Below, piece by piece: positions 43,528 to 54,469 of a stretch of DNA of 64,000 nt. Within the stretch, counting starts at the first letter, position 1; each line of letters begins with the position of its first letter. The notes under the pieces are model-generated. The model was not told the origin of the DNA. It saw only the letters and a list, made by a program, of their open reading frames with translations, and made no database searches. The DNA is taken from contig CM033738.1 of NCBI GenBank assembly GCA_019671005.1, positions 16,890,202 through 16,954,201 on the forward strand. Reading direction: 5' to 3'. The position numbers and the translations under genes were made by a program. The stretch is from Hibiscus mutabilis (taxonomy: Eukaryota; Streptophyta; Magnoliopsida; Malvales; Malvaceae).

Positions 43528-43992
43528 TTGAAATCACCAATTTGCACTTCAACTATTCCATGGAGGAAAGGGAAAATATTCTATGGATGTGCTAGAGGCC
43601 GGAGTGAAGTAGTTTATTTGGATTTAATTGTAGTAGTGTTTGAATTAGTGTTATTGAATGAATAAATAATTTGATTTTTCTTCATATTTGTATTGTCGGC
43701 GTGATTTCTTTAAATAGATTGGCAATGATGAAATAAAATTCGAATGACAATGATGAATTGAGAAATCAAGTTCAAAAGTTATTAGCTGGAAATGAAAAAA
43801 ATTGAATTGGGAATTTCGAATTGAAGAAAATGGTGAATATGGATGAAGTAAAAAAGTTGGAGAAAAAGCTGGAGAAGGGTAAAGATAAATTTAATGTTAA
43901 AACAAGAAAGCTAAAGAATGATGCAGTGTTGTACAAGACTATTTTAATTAGTTCCTGGCTATGTTATGTTGTAATCAAGTTTTTCATTTAGA
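43528..43992 (+). pseudogene. GRF-type zinc-finger protein remnant with coiled coil and membrane anchor
   Basis: Three pieces in different frames. 43528-43665 reads KSPICTSTIPWRKGKIFYGC, which resembles a plant GRF zinc finger (Cys, then SWT...NPGRRFYGC). A short piece near 43770 reads DELRNQVQKLLAGNEKN. 43821-43992 (57 codons to the stop) reads LKKMVNMDEVKKLEKKLEKG, KDKFNVKTRKLKNDAVLYKT, then the hydrophobic end ILISSWLCYVVIKFFI. Finger, charged coiled coil and C-terminal hydrophobic segment is the layout of small plant GRF proteins of the At4g04775 type. Frameshifts break it. The neighbouring MULE is on the opposite strand. The finger match is partial, so this is moderate. Confidence 0.5.
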
Positions 43993-44507
43993 GTGATGAA
44001 CTGAGAATGGTACAATATTGTACAAGACTATTTTTTCATGGTTGTTATAAATTGAGAACAATGGTTTAGTATGTAACATCATGCAATGTTTTGACATATC
44101 TTGATGGTTTAGTATGTAATTTTATTTAGTTAACGTATTTCACGTATATTATATATATTTGATCTGAATTTGAAAACATTGGACATAAATTGCATATATT
44201 GCATGGATCAATATAAAAAATGGCCAAAAACATGATAATATATATTGAACATAGCACAAAACAAGTCATATGTCAAAACAACATGTTGAACATAACACAA
44301 AAGATGTTATCAACATTTACTAACAGAAAATGGTTGTTCATCCAGGTCAATTGTATCTCAAAATATGATAAATCGATGCACAATTTTATGTAGTACACCT
44401 AGTTGAACATAACACAAAAGATGTTGCCAAATAATTATTTAAACAACATGTGAATTCAAAATATAACAAGATCATTTTCTTTGCTCAAGTTGGCTTCTTC
44501 CTTGAGA
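43993..44507. other. AT-rich spacer between GRF remnant and MULE
   Basis: About 500 bp with no ORF. A phrase like GAACATAACACAAAAGATGTT occurs near 44282 and 44403, so a short segment has been duplicated. Likely MULE 3' flank. I could not find a convincing MULE terminal inverted repeat here. Confidence 0.4.
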
Positions 44508-46755
44508 TTAATTTAGGGATTCTGTTGTTGGGTTCCTTGAAGTTGGTGGTACTTTAGACATTACTGCAGGTTGGGTCACTAGTAATGGGTGAGATGATTC
44601 AGATTGTTGACTCAACTGTGTAGACTGTGATAGAGTTGAAGGTTGAGGCATGGGTGCAGACTATACTTTGACTCTGGTGTTAGGTCTCCTTACCATCATT
44701 TGACATGGTCTGTCAGGCTATAAAATACAATGTAACAAAATATTAAAATTTAGTAAAAATAAAGTAAAATGAATACAAATTAGAAAATCATAAAAAAATC
44801 TTAGGAAGAATCACTTGCATTTAGAATCTGTATTCCTATTTTCTCATTTGTGTATAGTTCAATGGCTTCTATAATTTTCCTTCCTTTTGGTCGAAATACT
44901 CTTGGTGCAAACTGTACATGAGATGATGGTCTAGAGTTAGTTGTCCTCTTTGAAGTATTCCTAGTGTTGGTAGAAGTTGATTTGTGTTGTGGTAGATGCG
45001 TGGCTTTAGGTGGTGTTTAATGAGTGATTGTAGGTTGCGATGGATGGGTGGATGCATGTGCTGTTGCAGGTTGTGAATGGGATAATGGTCTAGAGTTGGT
45101 TGTCCTCCTTGAAGTATTTCTATTTTTGGTAGAAGTTGATTTTTGTTTTGGTGGATGAGTGGATGCAAGTTTTGCTATAGGTTGTGGTGAATGACTGTCT
45201 ACAGATGATGTTGGATGAGTAGATGTAGGTGCTACTGGATGAGTGGCTACAGACTGTTGTGTTTGTTGAGATTGTGAAATAAACAAATCATTAAGAAAAT
45301 ACTAAAACAACTGAAGTTACTGACCAAATTAAAGGGAAATTAACTCACAACTTTGTCTTTTGAATGACAAGTTCTACTTTTGTGTCCAAGCACCCCACAC
45401 TATCTATATTTTCTTGCTTCTTTGTCTAGACAACTTAGTCCCCTTGCTTGTTTCTCATTCTTTTCTTTCTCTATTTTTAGATTTTTTAGGAAGCTTGCTT
45501 TTCAACAGAGGATCAATAGGACCTATATTGGTGTCCTTATAGAAATCCTCACTAGGAATGGTTGGTAGTGCAAAATCATACAACATCTGCTATATTTTTT
45601 TATATGCCTCATGAACATACCTCTCAGTTGGCTCATAATTAAACAATATCATACATATCGAATATGAACATAGAATACCTGTAAGATCTCAATATCTACA
45701 TGTGCACTTATGACCATGTAGATCAACAACATACGTGACTTCATTATAGTATACCTCATACCTATTTTGAGAATTCCAGGTTACATGACTATATACAGAA
45801 GAGGCTTTATGGTTTTCATCTAACTTAGCAATTTTTGGGAATAAAATATCTTCTCATTTTTGACATTTTTGTTTGTGTGCAAGGTTTCTATTCATAACAT
45901 AATGTCTAATGTCCTCAAATATAGATATTATTGATTTGTACCTTGCAGCAATTATTGCCGAATTAAAAATTTCTTCAAAGTTGTTGTCTACTGAATCACA
46001 TTTAGAATATGTTGAAAAAATGGCTTTGGCCAATGTTTTGAATTTTTCATGATTAGACTTGACATTGCAGTGTCCTTTAAAGTTGTCATCCTTGCAGATT
46101 GCTTTTGAAAAGCCGCCTTAGTGGTTTATTTGCAGCATGTCCAAAATTTTTTTTGCAGATTACTTCCAGTGTGCTCCTTCCTCCAAGTATCATACATATG
46201 TCTTGCATAGAATCTATGTTACACATTAGTAAGATTCAATTGCATCTCATCTAAGAGGCCTTAAACCAGTTGACAAAACCAAAATTTCAGAATACAATAA
46301 TGAGACTAAAAAATTAAAATGAAAACATCAGTGTCATTTCAAAATACCTTTTGCCTAACACAGATTATAGTGAACTTCTCCAATCTCCTATTTATAGATC
46401 AGTTTGAATGTGTTCTAAGAATCAAGCCCAAGTTTTCCTATTCTTTACCTCTACTACTGCTCACGCTATAGGAAATATTTGGTTATTCTTATCGTTACCT
46501 ACAATATCTAGTATTTCACCTTTAAAGTCCCCTTTCAGATAACAACCATCAAGGGACAAAATTGATCTACAATACCCATTGAACCCTTCTTTTAAACCAC
46601 CAAAACATACATACAACCTTCTGAATATATGATTAGTAGATGGATTAAGTTTCTCAACAAAGAGATTGAATGGTACATCAAGATCAACTTCTCTCAATTA
46701 AAAAACATAATCAAACAACTTATTAAAATCATCCTCTAACCTAACCCTTGTTTTC
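44508..46755 (-). pseudogene. MULE (Mutator-like) transposase, N-terminally truncated
   Basis: Read 46755 to 44508. 46461-46697 holds RRLYVCFGGLKEGFNGYCRS, LSLDGCYLKGDFKGEILDIV and GNDKNNQIFPIA: the start of the MULE transposase domain, with the first catalytic Asp in LDGC. FPIA continues as AVVEVKNRKTWA in the next frame (about 46440). Homology runs on through HRFYARHMYDTWRKEH (46210) and words like SIISIFEDIRHYVMNR (45925-45890) to a SWIM zinc finger (HKCTCRY, then IC at about 45720-45660) and a C-terminal CCHC-like knuckle (CGVLGHKSRTCHSKDK, about 45400-45360). The tail is S/T/P/Q-rich with a ~160-bp duplication. A possible last intron is at about 44720-44815. The N-terminal part is lost at the Tat C border. 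Confidence 0.85.
44920..45280. repeat. ~160-bp duplication in the MULE C-terminal tail
   Basis: Two copies sharing TGGTCTAGAGTTRGTTGTCC and GTTGGTAGAAGTTGATTT (44930-45005 and 45090-45160). They encode the repeated S/T/P/H-rich tail on the minus strand; both frames around it (44869-45168 and 45017-45286) stay open. Low-complexity tails are known in plant MULE transposases. Confidence 0.7.
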
Positions 46756-47597
46756 TTTTCTTTCGCCTCCCGGGAATTTACACATCTCAACAAAACTTGA
46801 TCATGGCCTCTTTTGTACAGAACCTCTCCGTCCAAAACATATCATGATGCCATCCTTTTGAGTGTTTTTCGGCCATTTTTGTTTTCTCCTTCGGGATACG
46901 TTTGAAACTTGATATATTACAAGATATCGTAATACCAAGGGTTGCCATCTATTTCTTCTTGCATATTATAATAGTGCGTTGGCCTCACAAAAGTCTACAT
47001 CTCAATTGGCTTCATTTCTACTTTCGTATTTGCTTTGAACATGGAGGCCAGGGTTGCCAAGGCGTCTGCCATCTAGTTGTATTCTCTAGAAAGGTAGGTG
47101 AAATTGACTTTTTTAAATTCTTTAATGAGCTCTTGGATCAACTCATAGTATTTGACTAGCTTCGGATCCTTAGTTTCCTATTCTCCTCGTAATTGATAGA
47201 TCACTAAGGATGAATCTCTGAATACTCGTAGTTCTTTGATCTTTCTTTCAATAGATGCATTCAGTCCCATGACACAGGCTTCGTATTCAGCTATGTTGTT
47301 TGTGCAAAAGAACTCTAGTCTGCTGGTGAAGGGATAGTAGACATCTTCTGGAGAAATTAGTATGGCTCTTATTCCGTGGCCAAGGGCATTGGAGGCTCCA
47401 TCAAAGTAAAGCTTCCACGGGCTGTCAGCTGAAACAGCGTCTTCCTCAGTTGTAATGCACATCAAATCCTCATCTGGGAAATTGAAGTTTAACAGTTCAT
47501 AATCATCTAAAGCACGACTATCTAAAAAATCCACTGTAGCACTTCCTTTCACAACTTTCTGGCTCACGTGTACAATGTCGAACTCGGATAACAGCAT
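46756..47597 (-). pseudogene. Tat C second RNase H and integrase start
   Basis: Read 47597 to 46756. 47178-47597 (139 codons) contains SPWKLYFDGASNALGHGIRA (first Asp of the RNase H), SRLEFFCTNNIAEYEACVMG (catalytic Glu) and FRDSSLVIYQLRGE (third acidic position; consensus has GDS, here RDS). It continues in another frame with ALATLASMFKANTKVEMK and then NPWYYDIL, GENKNGRKTLKRMA and RGHDQVLLRCVNSREA, the N-terminal part of Tat integrase. Tat-lineage elements carry this extra RNase H between RNase H and integrase. Ends at the MULE border. Confidence 0.8.
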
Positions 47598-49059
47598 CTG
47601 CCATCCTCCCCGTTAATGTCGGTGCTTCCATTAGAAACTTTAAGGGGTCCAATTTGGATATCAACCAAGTGGTATGGACATGTACTGTCTAAGCCTTTTG
47701 GTGGTCCAAACCAAAGCACAACATAGCTTCTGAATTGGCGGGTACCGTGTTTCGCAATCGGTGAACTTCATGCTTAGGTAGTAGATGGCTCTTTCTTTCT
47801 TCCCATACTCATCTTGTTGCCCCAACAAGCAACCCATCGAGTTTTCAAAAACTGTCAAGTAAAGGATCAGAAGCCTGTTTGGCACTGGTGCGACTAAGAT
47901 CGGAGCATTCATCAAGTACTTCTTAATATTCTCTAGAGCTTCTTGACATTCTTCATCCCAAACCCCTGGGTTATTCTTCCTAAGTAGTCTGAAGATAGGG
48001 TCGCACTTATCTGTTAATTGAGAGATGAAACAAGATATATAGTTTAACCTTCCCAAGAAACCTCAAACTTCTTTCTGAGTATGAGGCAGTGGGAGGTCCT
48101 GGATAGCCTTCACTTTTTCTGGATCGATCTCAATCCCCTTCCTACTTACTACAAACCCCAAGAGTTTTCCGGATGTAACTGTAAAGGTGCATTTGGCCGG
48201 ATTTAGCGATCATATCGTCCATGTATACTTCCTTCTCTTTGTGCATCATATCATGGAAAAGAGTGACCATCGCTCTTTGATTAGTCACCCCTATATTCTT
48301 GAGTCCGAAAGGCACCACCTTGTAACAAAACGTGCCCTACATGGTTACAAATGTGGTATTCTCCATGTCTTCTAGATCCATCTTTATCTAGTTGTATCCT
48401 GAGAAACCATCCATGATCGAGAACAACGAGTATCCTGGGGTATTGTCAACCAACGTGTCAATATGTGGCAAAGGGAAATTGTCTTTAGGGCTTGCTCAAT
48501 TGAGATCCCTGTAATCTACACACATACGGACCTTCCCATCCTTCTTTGGCACTGGTACGATGTTTGCAACCCATTCAGGGTATTTGGCAACCTCTAAAAA
48601 GCCAGCGTCAAACTACATTTTTACCTCTTCTCTGATCTTTAACAGCATGTCAGTTCTCATTCTTCTGAGCTTTTGCTGGATTGGCTTGCATTATGGCCTC
48701 GTTGGCAACTTGTGCACCACTATGTCTGTATTTAACCCCAGCATATATTGATAAGTCCAGGCAAATACATCTTTGAACTCTTGGAGCAGGGCTATCAGTT
48801 TGTGCCTGGTTTCTGAGGAAATATGGTCCCAATTTTCACTTCTTTTCTCTCATCATCAGTTCCCAAGTTCACAATTTCTGTGTCTTCTTGGTGGGGCATG
48901 ATTTGCCTTTCTTCGTTGGCCATCATCCTTACCAACTCCTTAGGAACCTCACACTTTGCCTCGTCGTCCTCCTCTTCAATTTCTGCCGAGATCCCAGGGC
49001 ACTCAAAATCTACATTGGGATTGGATTCGGAATCATTCATATAGTTAATTATGGGAACC
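47598..49059 (-). pseudogene. Tat C reverse transcriptase and RNase H
   Basis: Read 49059 to 47598. An acidic linker (48795-49040: VDFECPGISAEIEEEDDEAK) leads into RT. In shifted frames the palm shows GYSLFSIMDGFSGYNQIKMD (48420-48370) and the active site EVYMDDMIAKS near 48211-48228, with both Asp kept. 47661-48056 covers the RT connection and RNase H (MGRLNYISCFISQLTDKCDP, ALENIKKYLMNAPILVAP, AIYYLSMKFTDCETRYPPIQ). At least four frameshifts or stops. Reverse transcription role by family; inactive copy. Confidence 0.8.
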
Positions 49060-49307
49060 CTGCATGAAATGAGAACGGATGTATTGGGAAGAGAATGACT
49101 TTAAATAAAGTGAATGAATATGAGTAAGAAATGAATGAATGAATGAAGTAAATGAAATGTTTGCCATTTGAGAAAGACAAGAAAGATATTCTTTCATTAC
49201 AAACAAAAAGTTAACATAGATGCCCTATACAAAAGATCTCCATTGCCCATGGGCAAAAACAAAAGGGTTAATTTATAGCATTACTCTGATCTAGCCCTAA
49301 AGATTAC
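49060..49307 (-). other. Possible intron between gag-pro and RT in Tat C
   Basis: On the minus strand a GTAATCT donor lies at 49307 and a TTTCATGCAG acceptor ends at 49060, a 248-bp interval with stops in all frames. Ogre/Tat elements are known to have a spliced intron about here. The flanking exon frames do not join cleanly in this decayed copy, so support is weak. Confidence 0.35.
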
Positions 49308-51283
49308 ATGTAGATCAACGTAGCTCCAATTATTGAGAGTTTCCCCGAGACGGTAAGGGCGGATGCTGGTCAACATATTGCTGCCATTGTCATCTTCAGC
49401 TATCATGTTGATGGACATCCCTTCAAGCGATTCACTGAATATCTCATCCTCGTTAAGTATGTCATTTTCTCGAATTGCTTCCTATACTTTCTGTTCTGTA
49501 TGGTCAATTCCTCCAAAGACAAAAATATATTTTATATGAGGGAAAGACATCGGTCTCTATGGCATATCGTCGCCTTTGAGTCTGGCCCTCCTTTGTTCGT
49601 CTTTCCTTCTATATTCCTCTCTCCTCTGCTGAACACTCGGTTTGTAGCCAAGCCCAAAATGATCTTTCTTGGTGATAACACTTCTGGGTCGTAGGCTTCC
49701 CTGCAATCTTCTTCCTAGCCCTCTTCCTGTTTTGGCTCCTCGGCCCAAAGTCTCAGAAACAGTCATCTTGGTGCAGTTGGATAACCTAGGGGAGGGGATT
49801 TGATTACCTTCCGGAACAAATGTAGCATTTTCCAATGCTCGGAAAGAACATTCCGCAGCATCCTCATCGTTCTGGACATAGGGGGCATCCGATGTTACAG
49901 AGACGATGATCTCTTGCTCAGCCTATATGGTGACCAACTTTCCTTCTATAAAAATTTCAATTTCTGATGGAGTGATGAGGGAACAACTCCCGTAGAGTGA
50001 ATCCATGGTCTTCCTAATAAGCAAATGTAGCTCGGTTTTATGTCCATTACCAAAAAATCAATTGTGTACTCTGTTGGCCCAATCAACAAAGGTACCTCAA
50101 TTTTTCCAAGTGCTCCCTTTTGAGTACCGTCGAAGGCTCTCACGGAGTTGTGATAGGGTTTCATATGGGAATCATTTACCGGTTGTCTTTGCAGATTCAC
50201 CATTGGTAGTACGTTTAATGCCGGCCCATTATCAGTCAGCACTCCTGGCAAAACATATCCTTTGCAGTGGGTTGTGATGTTTAGAGCTTTGGTTCATTCC
50301 TCCTTCTAGGATCTCGTCATCACTGAATGTGATATGGTTGTATGCGATGATATGCCCCACTATTCTGTCTAGCTTAGATACAAAAATGTCACTTGGCACA
50401 AACGTTTGGTTCAGCACCTTTAACAATGCATCGCGATGCTTCTCCAAACTTAAAAGCAACTCTAACGTCGTAATCCTTGTTGGTTGCTTTCGCAGCTGCT
50501 CCACTACATTGTATTCACTGTACCTCAGGAACTTCAGAAATTCTTGTGCCTGAGCCTTAGTTACCGGCTCATTAACCTTTGAAGGGGGCTCATCGCTAAA
50601 AATCTTTGCAGGACAAGTTGATGTACCTTCTCCCTTATCTTTTGTAGCTTCAACAAATTTCAAAGCTTCCGAAGAGTAGCACATGCGGCTCCTCGTGAAG
50701 TGGCCTACTTTGTTGACAACTTTATCTTTCTTGGTCTGCTCATCTTTTTGTGTTGGCTCTTCTCCTACCACTTGTTCCTTCTCCTCACGAGGTTCGACTT
50801 CTCTGGTATAATCACGTTGGCAGCATAATTCCAAGAGGTCTGCCGTATGTCTTTGAATGAAAACGAGGTCATTGCTGAGATGATGATTTTAGGGGCCACC
50901 TTTGCAGCTTCTCCTTGAGATGAACTCGCTTCCTTTGGTCTGGATGGGATGACAAAGGGTCTGTCTATTCCATACTTAATGTTGGGGATATCCAACGCAC
51001 ATACATCTAACCCCTTCCTTCTTGCAACCTCTTTAAAGAACTCTATCTCTTTACTGCCCATCAGTTGTTGAATCAACCTCCTGAATTTTTCATATTATTG
51101 AATGTCGTGCCCCCCATCCTGGTGAGACTTGCAATAAGCTCTACACGCCTTCTGCACCACTACCATGCCCCTGTCAATCAAGTTGGCCATGCATAATTGT
51201 TGGAACACCCACCGTAAGGGAGGCTTAATTTCTGACACATCTTCCTTGGCCTTTCTAGCAGAGTACTCCTCAATAGCATTCAC
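49308..51283 (-). pseudogene. Tat C late gag and protease
   Basis: Read 51283 to 49308. 51095-51283 carries KPPLRWVFQQLCMANLIDRG and a zinc-finger-like CRAYCKSHQDGGHDIQ. 50765-51076 has LMGSKEIEFFKEVARRKGLD. 50232-50834 (200 codons) is the charged linker with EVEPREEKEQVVGEE and VTKAQAQEFLKFLRYSEYNV. 49946-50251 is the protease: VLTDNGPALNVLP (catalytic Asp kept; the third triad position Gly kept, Ser replaced by Pro after it), IEVPLLIGPTEYTIDFLVMD and LGRPWIHSTGVVPSSLHQKL. 49557-49835 has GRGLGRRLQGSLRPRSVITK and DHFGLGYKPS, a Tat linker hallmark. The capsid part of gag is missing. Confidence 0.8.
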
Positions 51284-54200
51284 TCCTCAATAGCGATATC
51301 CTTTTTCGAGTGGGGTATTTTCTCTAAAAAGGGGTTTCAAGGTGTTTGGGGTTTTTCGGGTATAAAAATAATGTCTTCCGTGGGGTTTTAGAAAAATCAT
51401 ATTTTATTTTATTTTAAAAATGGAGTTGCCACCGACCACTAAGGTAGGCTGAACACCATAAAACCAGAGATTTTAAAAATGTTGGGGTTGGGAATCGGTT
51501 ACAGATGGGGAAGGATTAGCACCCCCACACCGCCCAAAATTGGTACTTTAATAATTACCGCTTTATTAATATTAAACTTTCCGGATTAGAGTGACGATTA
51601 AATTAAGTTTGGCTATAAGTGCGAGTAAATTTTAAGGGCCCCGTTATTCAAAAGTAAACTGATAGACCACCATCACTGCGTTTGATACTGGCCACATTTA
51701 TGCTCGAATAAAAGGGCGCCGCTTTGACAATTAATATTCTGTTATGCAATCTTAACAAATATATCATATCAAAGACAAAGAGAATTTAACACGGCATTAT
51801 ACTAACAAGACATATTAAAATAAACACAATGACATAAAAAACATAAACACCAAAATACTAAACTAAAAAACCTATACATGATAAATCTATATGAACATGA
51901 TGACAAAACATACATTCACATTGACATGGTATTAAACATAAAAGCATGAATATCATAATATTAAACTAAGGTAATAAAATATACGAACAAGAATGACATA
52001 ACATATCATAATAAAAGACATAAGTATAAACAAAAAACATGCTTCCAAAATTAAATTAATTAATCCTAACATGCTTAAACACGAAAAAAAACAAATGCAA
52101 CATATGCATGACATACATATAATATGGTACTAAATTAACGAAGCAACAAGTGACCATAAAAAACTAAAACTTAATACGTAACATATGACACCATTTATAT
52201 GCATGCACTAAAACATCACGGCATTAAATGTAACAAATATGTAACCTAAGATGCAAAAACATGAAATTCATGCTAGACATATAAATATGATAAAAAACAT
52301 AAGTACAACATGAACAACAAAATGAAGCATCATAGCATGATAATATACATGTAACGACATACATAAACATGAAACACAAATTAATTTAAAACATAACACC
52401 TAAAACAAAACATGTATACATACGAACGAATTAATAAAAGCATGATACCCCAGACTAATACGTATATTATATAAAACATAAATAAACATAAAATATAAAA
52501 AATGTATAAACACAAAAGGGCAATGTTAACATACTAAAAAAACAAAAACACAATTATTTAAATCATGCAAAGGGGCTTAAATAGAATAATAAAAAAAAGA
52601 AAGCCATAAACAAAATGATAAAAACAGACATTTAGGGACCTAATTGAAAACTGGACGTAACCTATAAGGACTAGACTTGTAATAAGACCAAGGGGCAGAC
52701 TCAGAACGAAGATAACGAAAGCACGGAAGGACCAAGGATTTGATTTTACCATTTAAAAAATTATTACGGTTTAATTTAGGGACCATATTGAAGGAGTTTA
52801 AAAAGAAAAATGGACCAAGGGGCGAGCTCAATCTGAAAAATTACAAAGGACGGAGGTCCTTATCACGTGATTGTACAATTTTTAAAAAATCCAAACTCTA
52901 TAAAAGGACCATTTCTTTTAATTTAAACCCCTTTTGCCATTTTAAAATTCATCTTAAAAACAAATCCTCTCATTTTTTGTTTCATAACAACCGGCCTCTT
53001 AAAGCCTAGAAGCCGGCCACCATAGCCCCACAGTCGGCTGCCACTGGTCGGCACCGATAAAGCTTCGAACCACCCTCAAAACAAACAACTATTTCAACAA
53101 AACTCGAATCCCACCCCATTTAAAAAAACAACCATCTTCCCCTAGATTTAAGAAAATACCGATACAAAAAAAACATTTTTCGTAGGTAAGCCGAGACCAA
53201 ACATCCCCTTTTGATCGGCTCACCACATGGGGTTTATTGCCGGCAAAGGGCAGTTCTATCAGCGGCTAGGGTAAGCCTCCCTCCTTACTCTTTTTTTTCT
53301 TACTTGGTGTTATTATTTTTTTGGTTCGAATGGACATGCAAAGAAAGAGAAGAAAAATACCTTTCTGGAAATTTTTTTGTTGTTTTTTTTTCATTCAGAT
53401 ATGGTAACTTGTACAAAAGGTGTATCTCATTACATATATATGCCCTCTTTTGTTCTGATCTTGTTTGGTAGATAGAAAAAAAGAAAATACATATTTTTTT
53501 ATATTTGATTGCTGACAGATTTCTTTTTCCTTGATTTTGGCATGTTTCTGAGCGGTGGTTGGAGAGCCAGTGAAGATCGGCATGGTGGAGGGATATGTTC
53601 GGCCAGAAGGAATCTTGGCTGTTGGATCAGATCAGATCCACCGGTTGAGATGGCTCGTTGCACGGACGGCCCAGTTGCAATCTTGGACGGTGGGACTGCA
53701 CGAGATAGCGACACGTGTCGCCTTGGAAACCGGATGGTCTCACGCGCGCGACACACGCGTGCATGGGGAGCTGAACGGCTAGAGCGTGTACTAGACGCGG
53801 CAGCTAGAGGAATTTCTCCCTTTAATCGTGATCGTTGGATCAAGATTTGATCCAAAGGCTCTTGCTTGGTTGCGCATAAAAGGATGATAATTAGGGTTGT
53901 GGGTTAGGGCTTTTTAGCCGGGTTTGAGCTTGACCGAACATGGGCCATGTAATTTATTTTTTTGGACTTTTAATAATTTGGAGTGGACACTTAATATTAT
54001 TTGGGTTTATATATATTTTTTGGATTTCATTTTAATTAAGTCCAATAATAATAATAATAATGATAATAATAATACTGATAATAATATGTACATGCACACA
54101 TACATGCAAATTAACATATATATCACATACATTTAAACAGACAAGCATATATATATATACATGTATATTTTTGTTCATATATAATTAATATAACACACCA

Positions 54201-54469
54201 ACTTAAATATATATATTTATTAGTTTACTCACACATAATTAATATAACTATACATGCATTAGTATATATGTACAAACATAAAATATGAACACACATATAA
54301 TACACATACACCACAATGCTTACTAATAAGTACATAACATACATACCATACATGCATTTACACACATCACACATATATATTACATATATATTAATAACAA
54401 ACATGCACGTATATATACGTAAACATGCCATAATAATATTAATTAATTATTATATTAGTATGTCGCAAT
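51284..54469 (-). repeat. LTR of Tat C
   Basis: Inverse of the Tat A LTR. On the minus strand it ends with CGGTGGCAACTCCATTTTTA (about 51430) and runs back through a low-complexity ACAT-rich block (51780-52560), a GC-rich hairpin block (53540-53870) and a TATATG-rich block (54050-54470). The true LTR end is not seen; sequence from 51284 to 51330 is probably junction debris. Truncated at 54469 by Athila. The ORFs at 52558-53583 are shadows or LTR-internal; the frame at 53499-53855 is discussed in findings. Confidence 0.7.
53622..53855. promoter_or_regulatory. Paired GTTGGATC hairpins in the Tat C LTR
   Basis: TTGGATCAA (53835-53843) and TTGATCCAA (53847-53855) form a 9-bp stem with a 3-bp loop. 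TGGATC (53623-53628) and GATCCA (53635-53640) form a second, shorter stem. The same two-hairpin layout, about 200 bp apart, occurs in the Tat A LTR (29224-29462). Function unknown. Confidence 0.4.

Larger units (their letters stand above)
46756..54469 (-). mobile_element. Tat C: Tat/Ogre-like gypsy, minus strand
   Basis: LTR at about 51300-54469, then late gag, protease, RT, RNase H, a second (archaeal-type) RNase H and the start of integrase down to about 46756, where it is cut by the MULE. Order gag-PR-RT-RH-aRH-IN is that of the Tat/Ogre lineage. PBS and early gag are missing between LTR and gag. The outer LTR side is lost at the Athila border. The LTR belongs to the same family as Tat A, so it may be a coding relative of that non-autonomous element. 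Confidence 0.8.

Noticed and set aside
44508..46755. MULE as a clean insertion in the Tat C integrase
   Set aside because: The rest of the Tat C integrase is not found left of the MULE, and no terminal inverted repeats or 9-bp duplication could be located.
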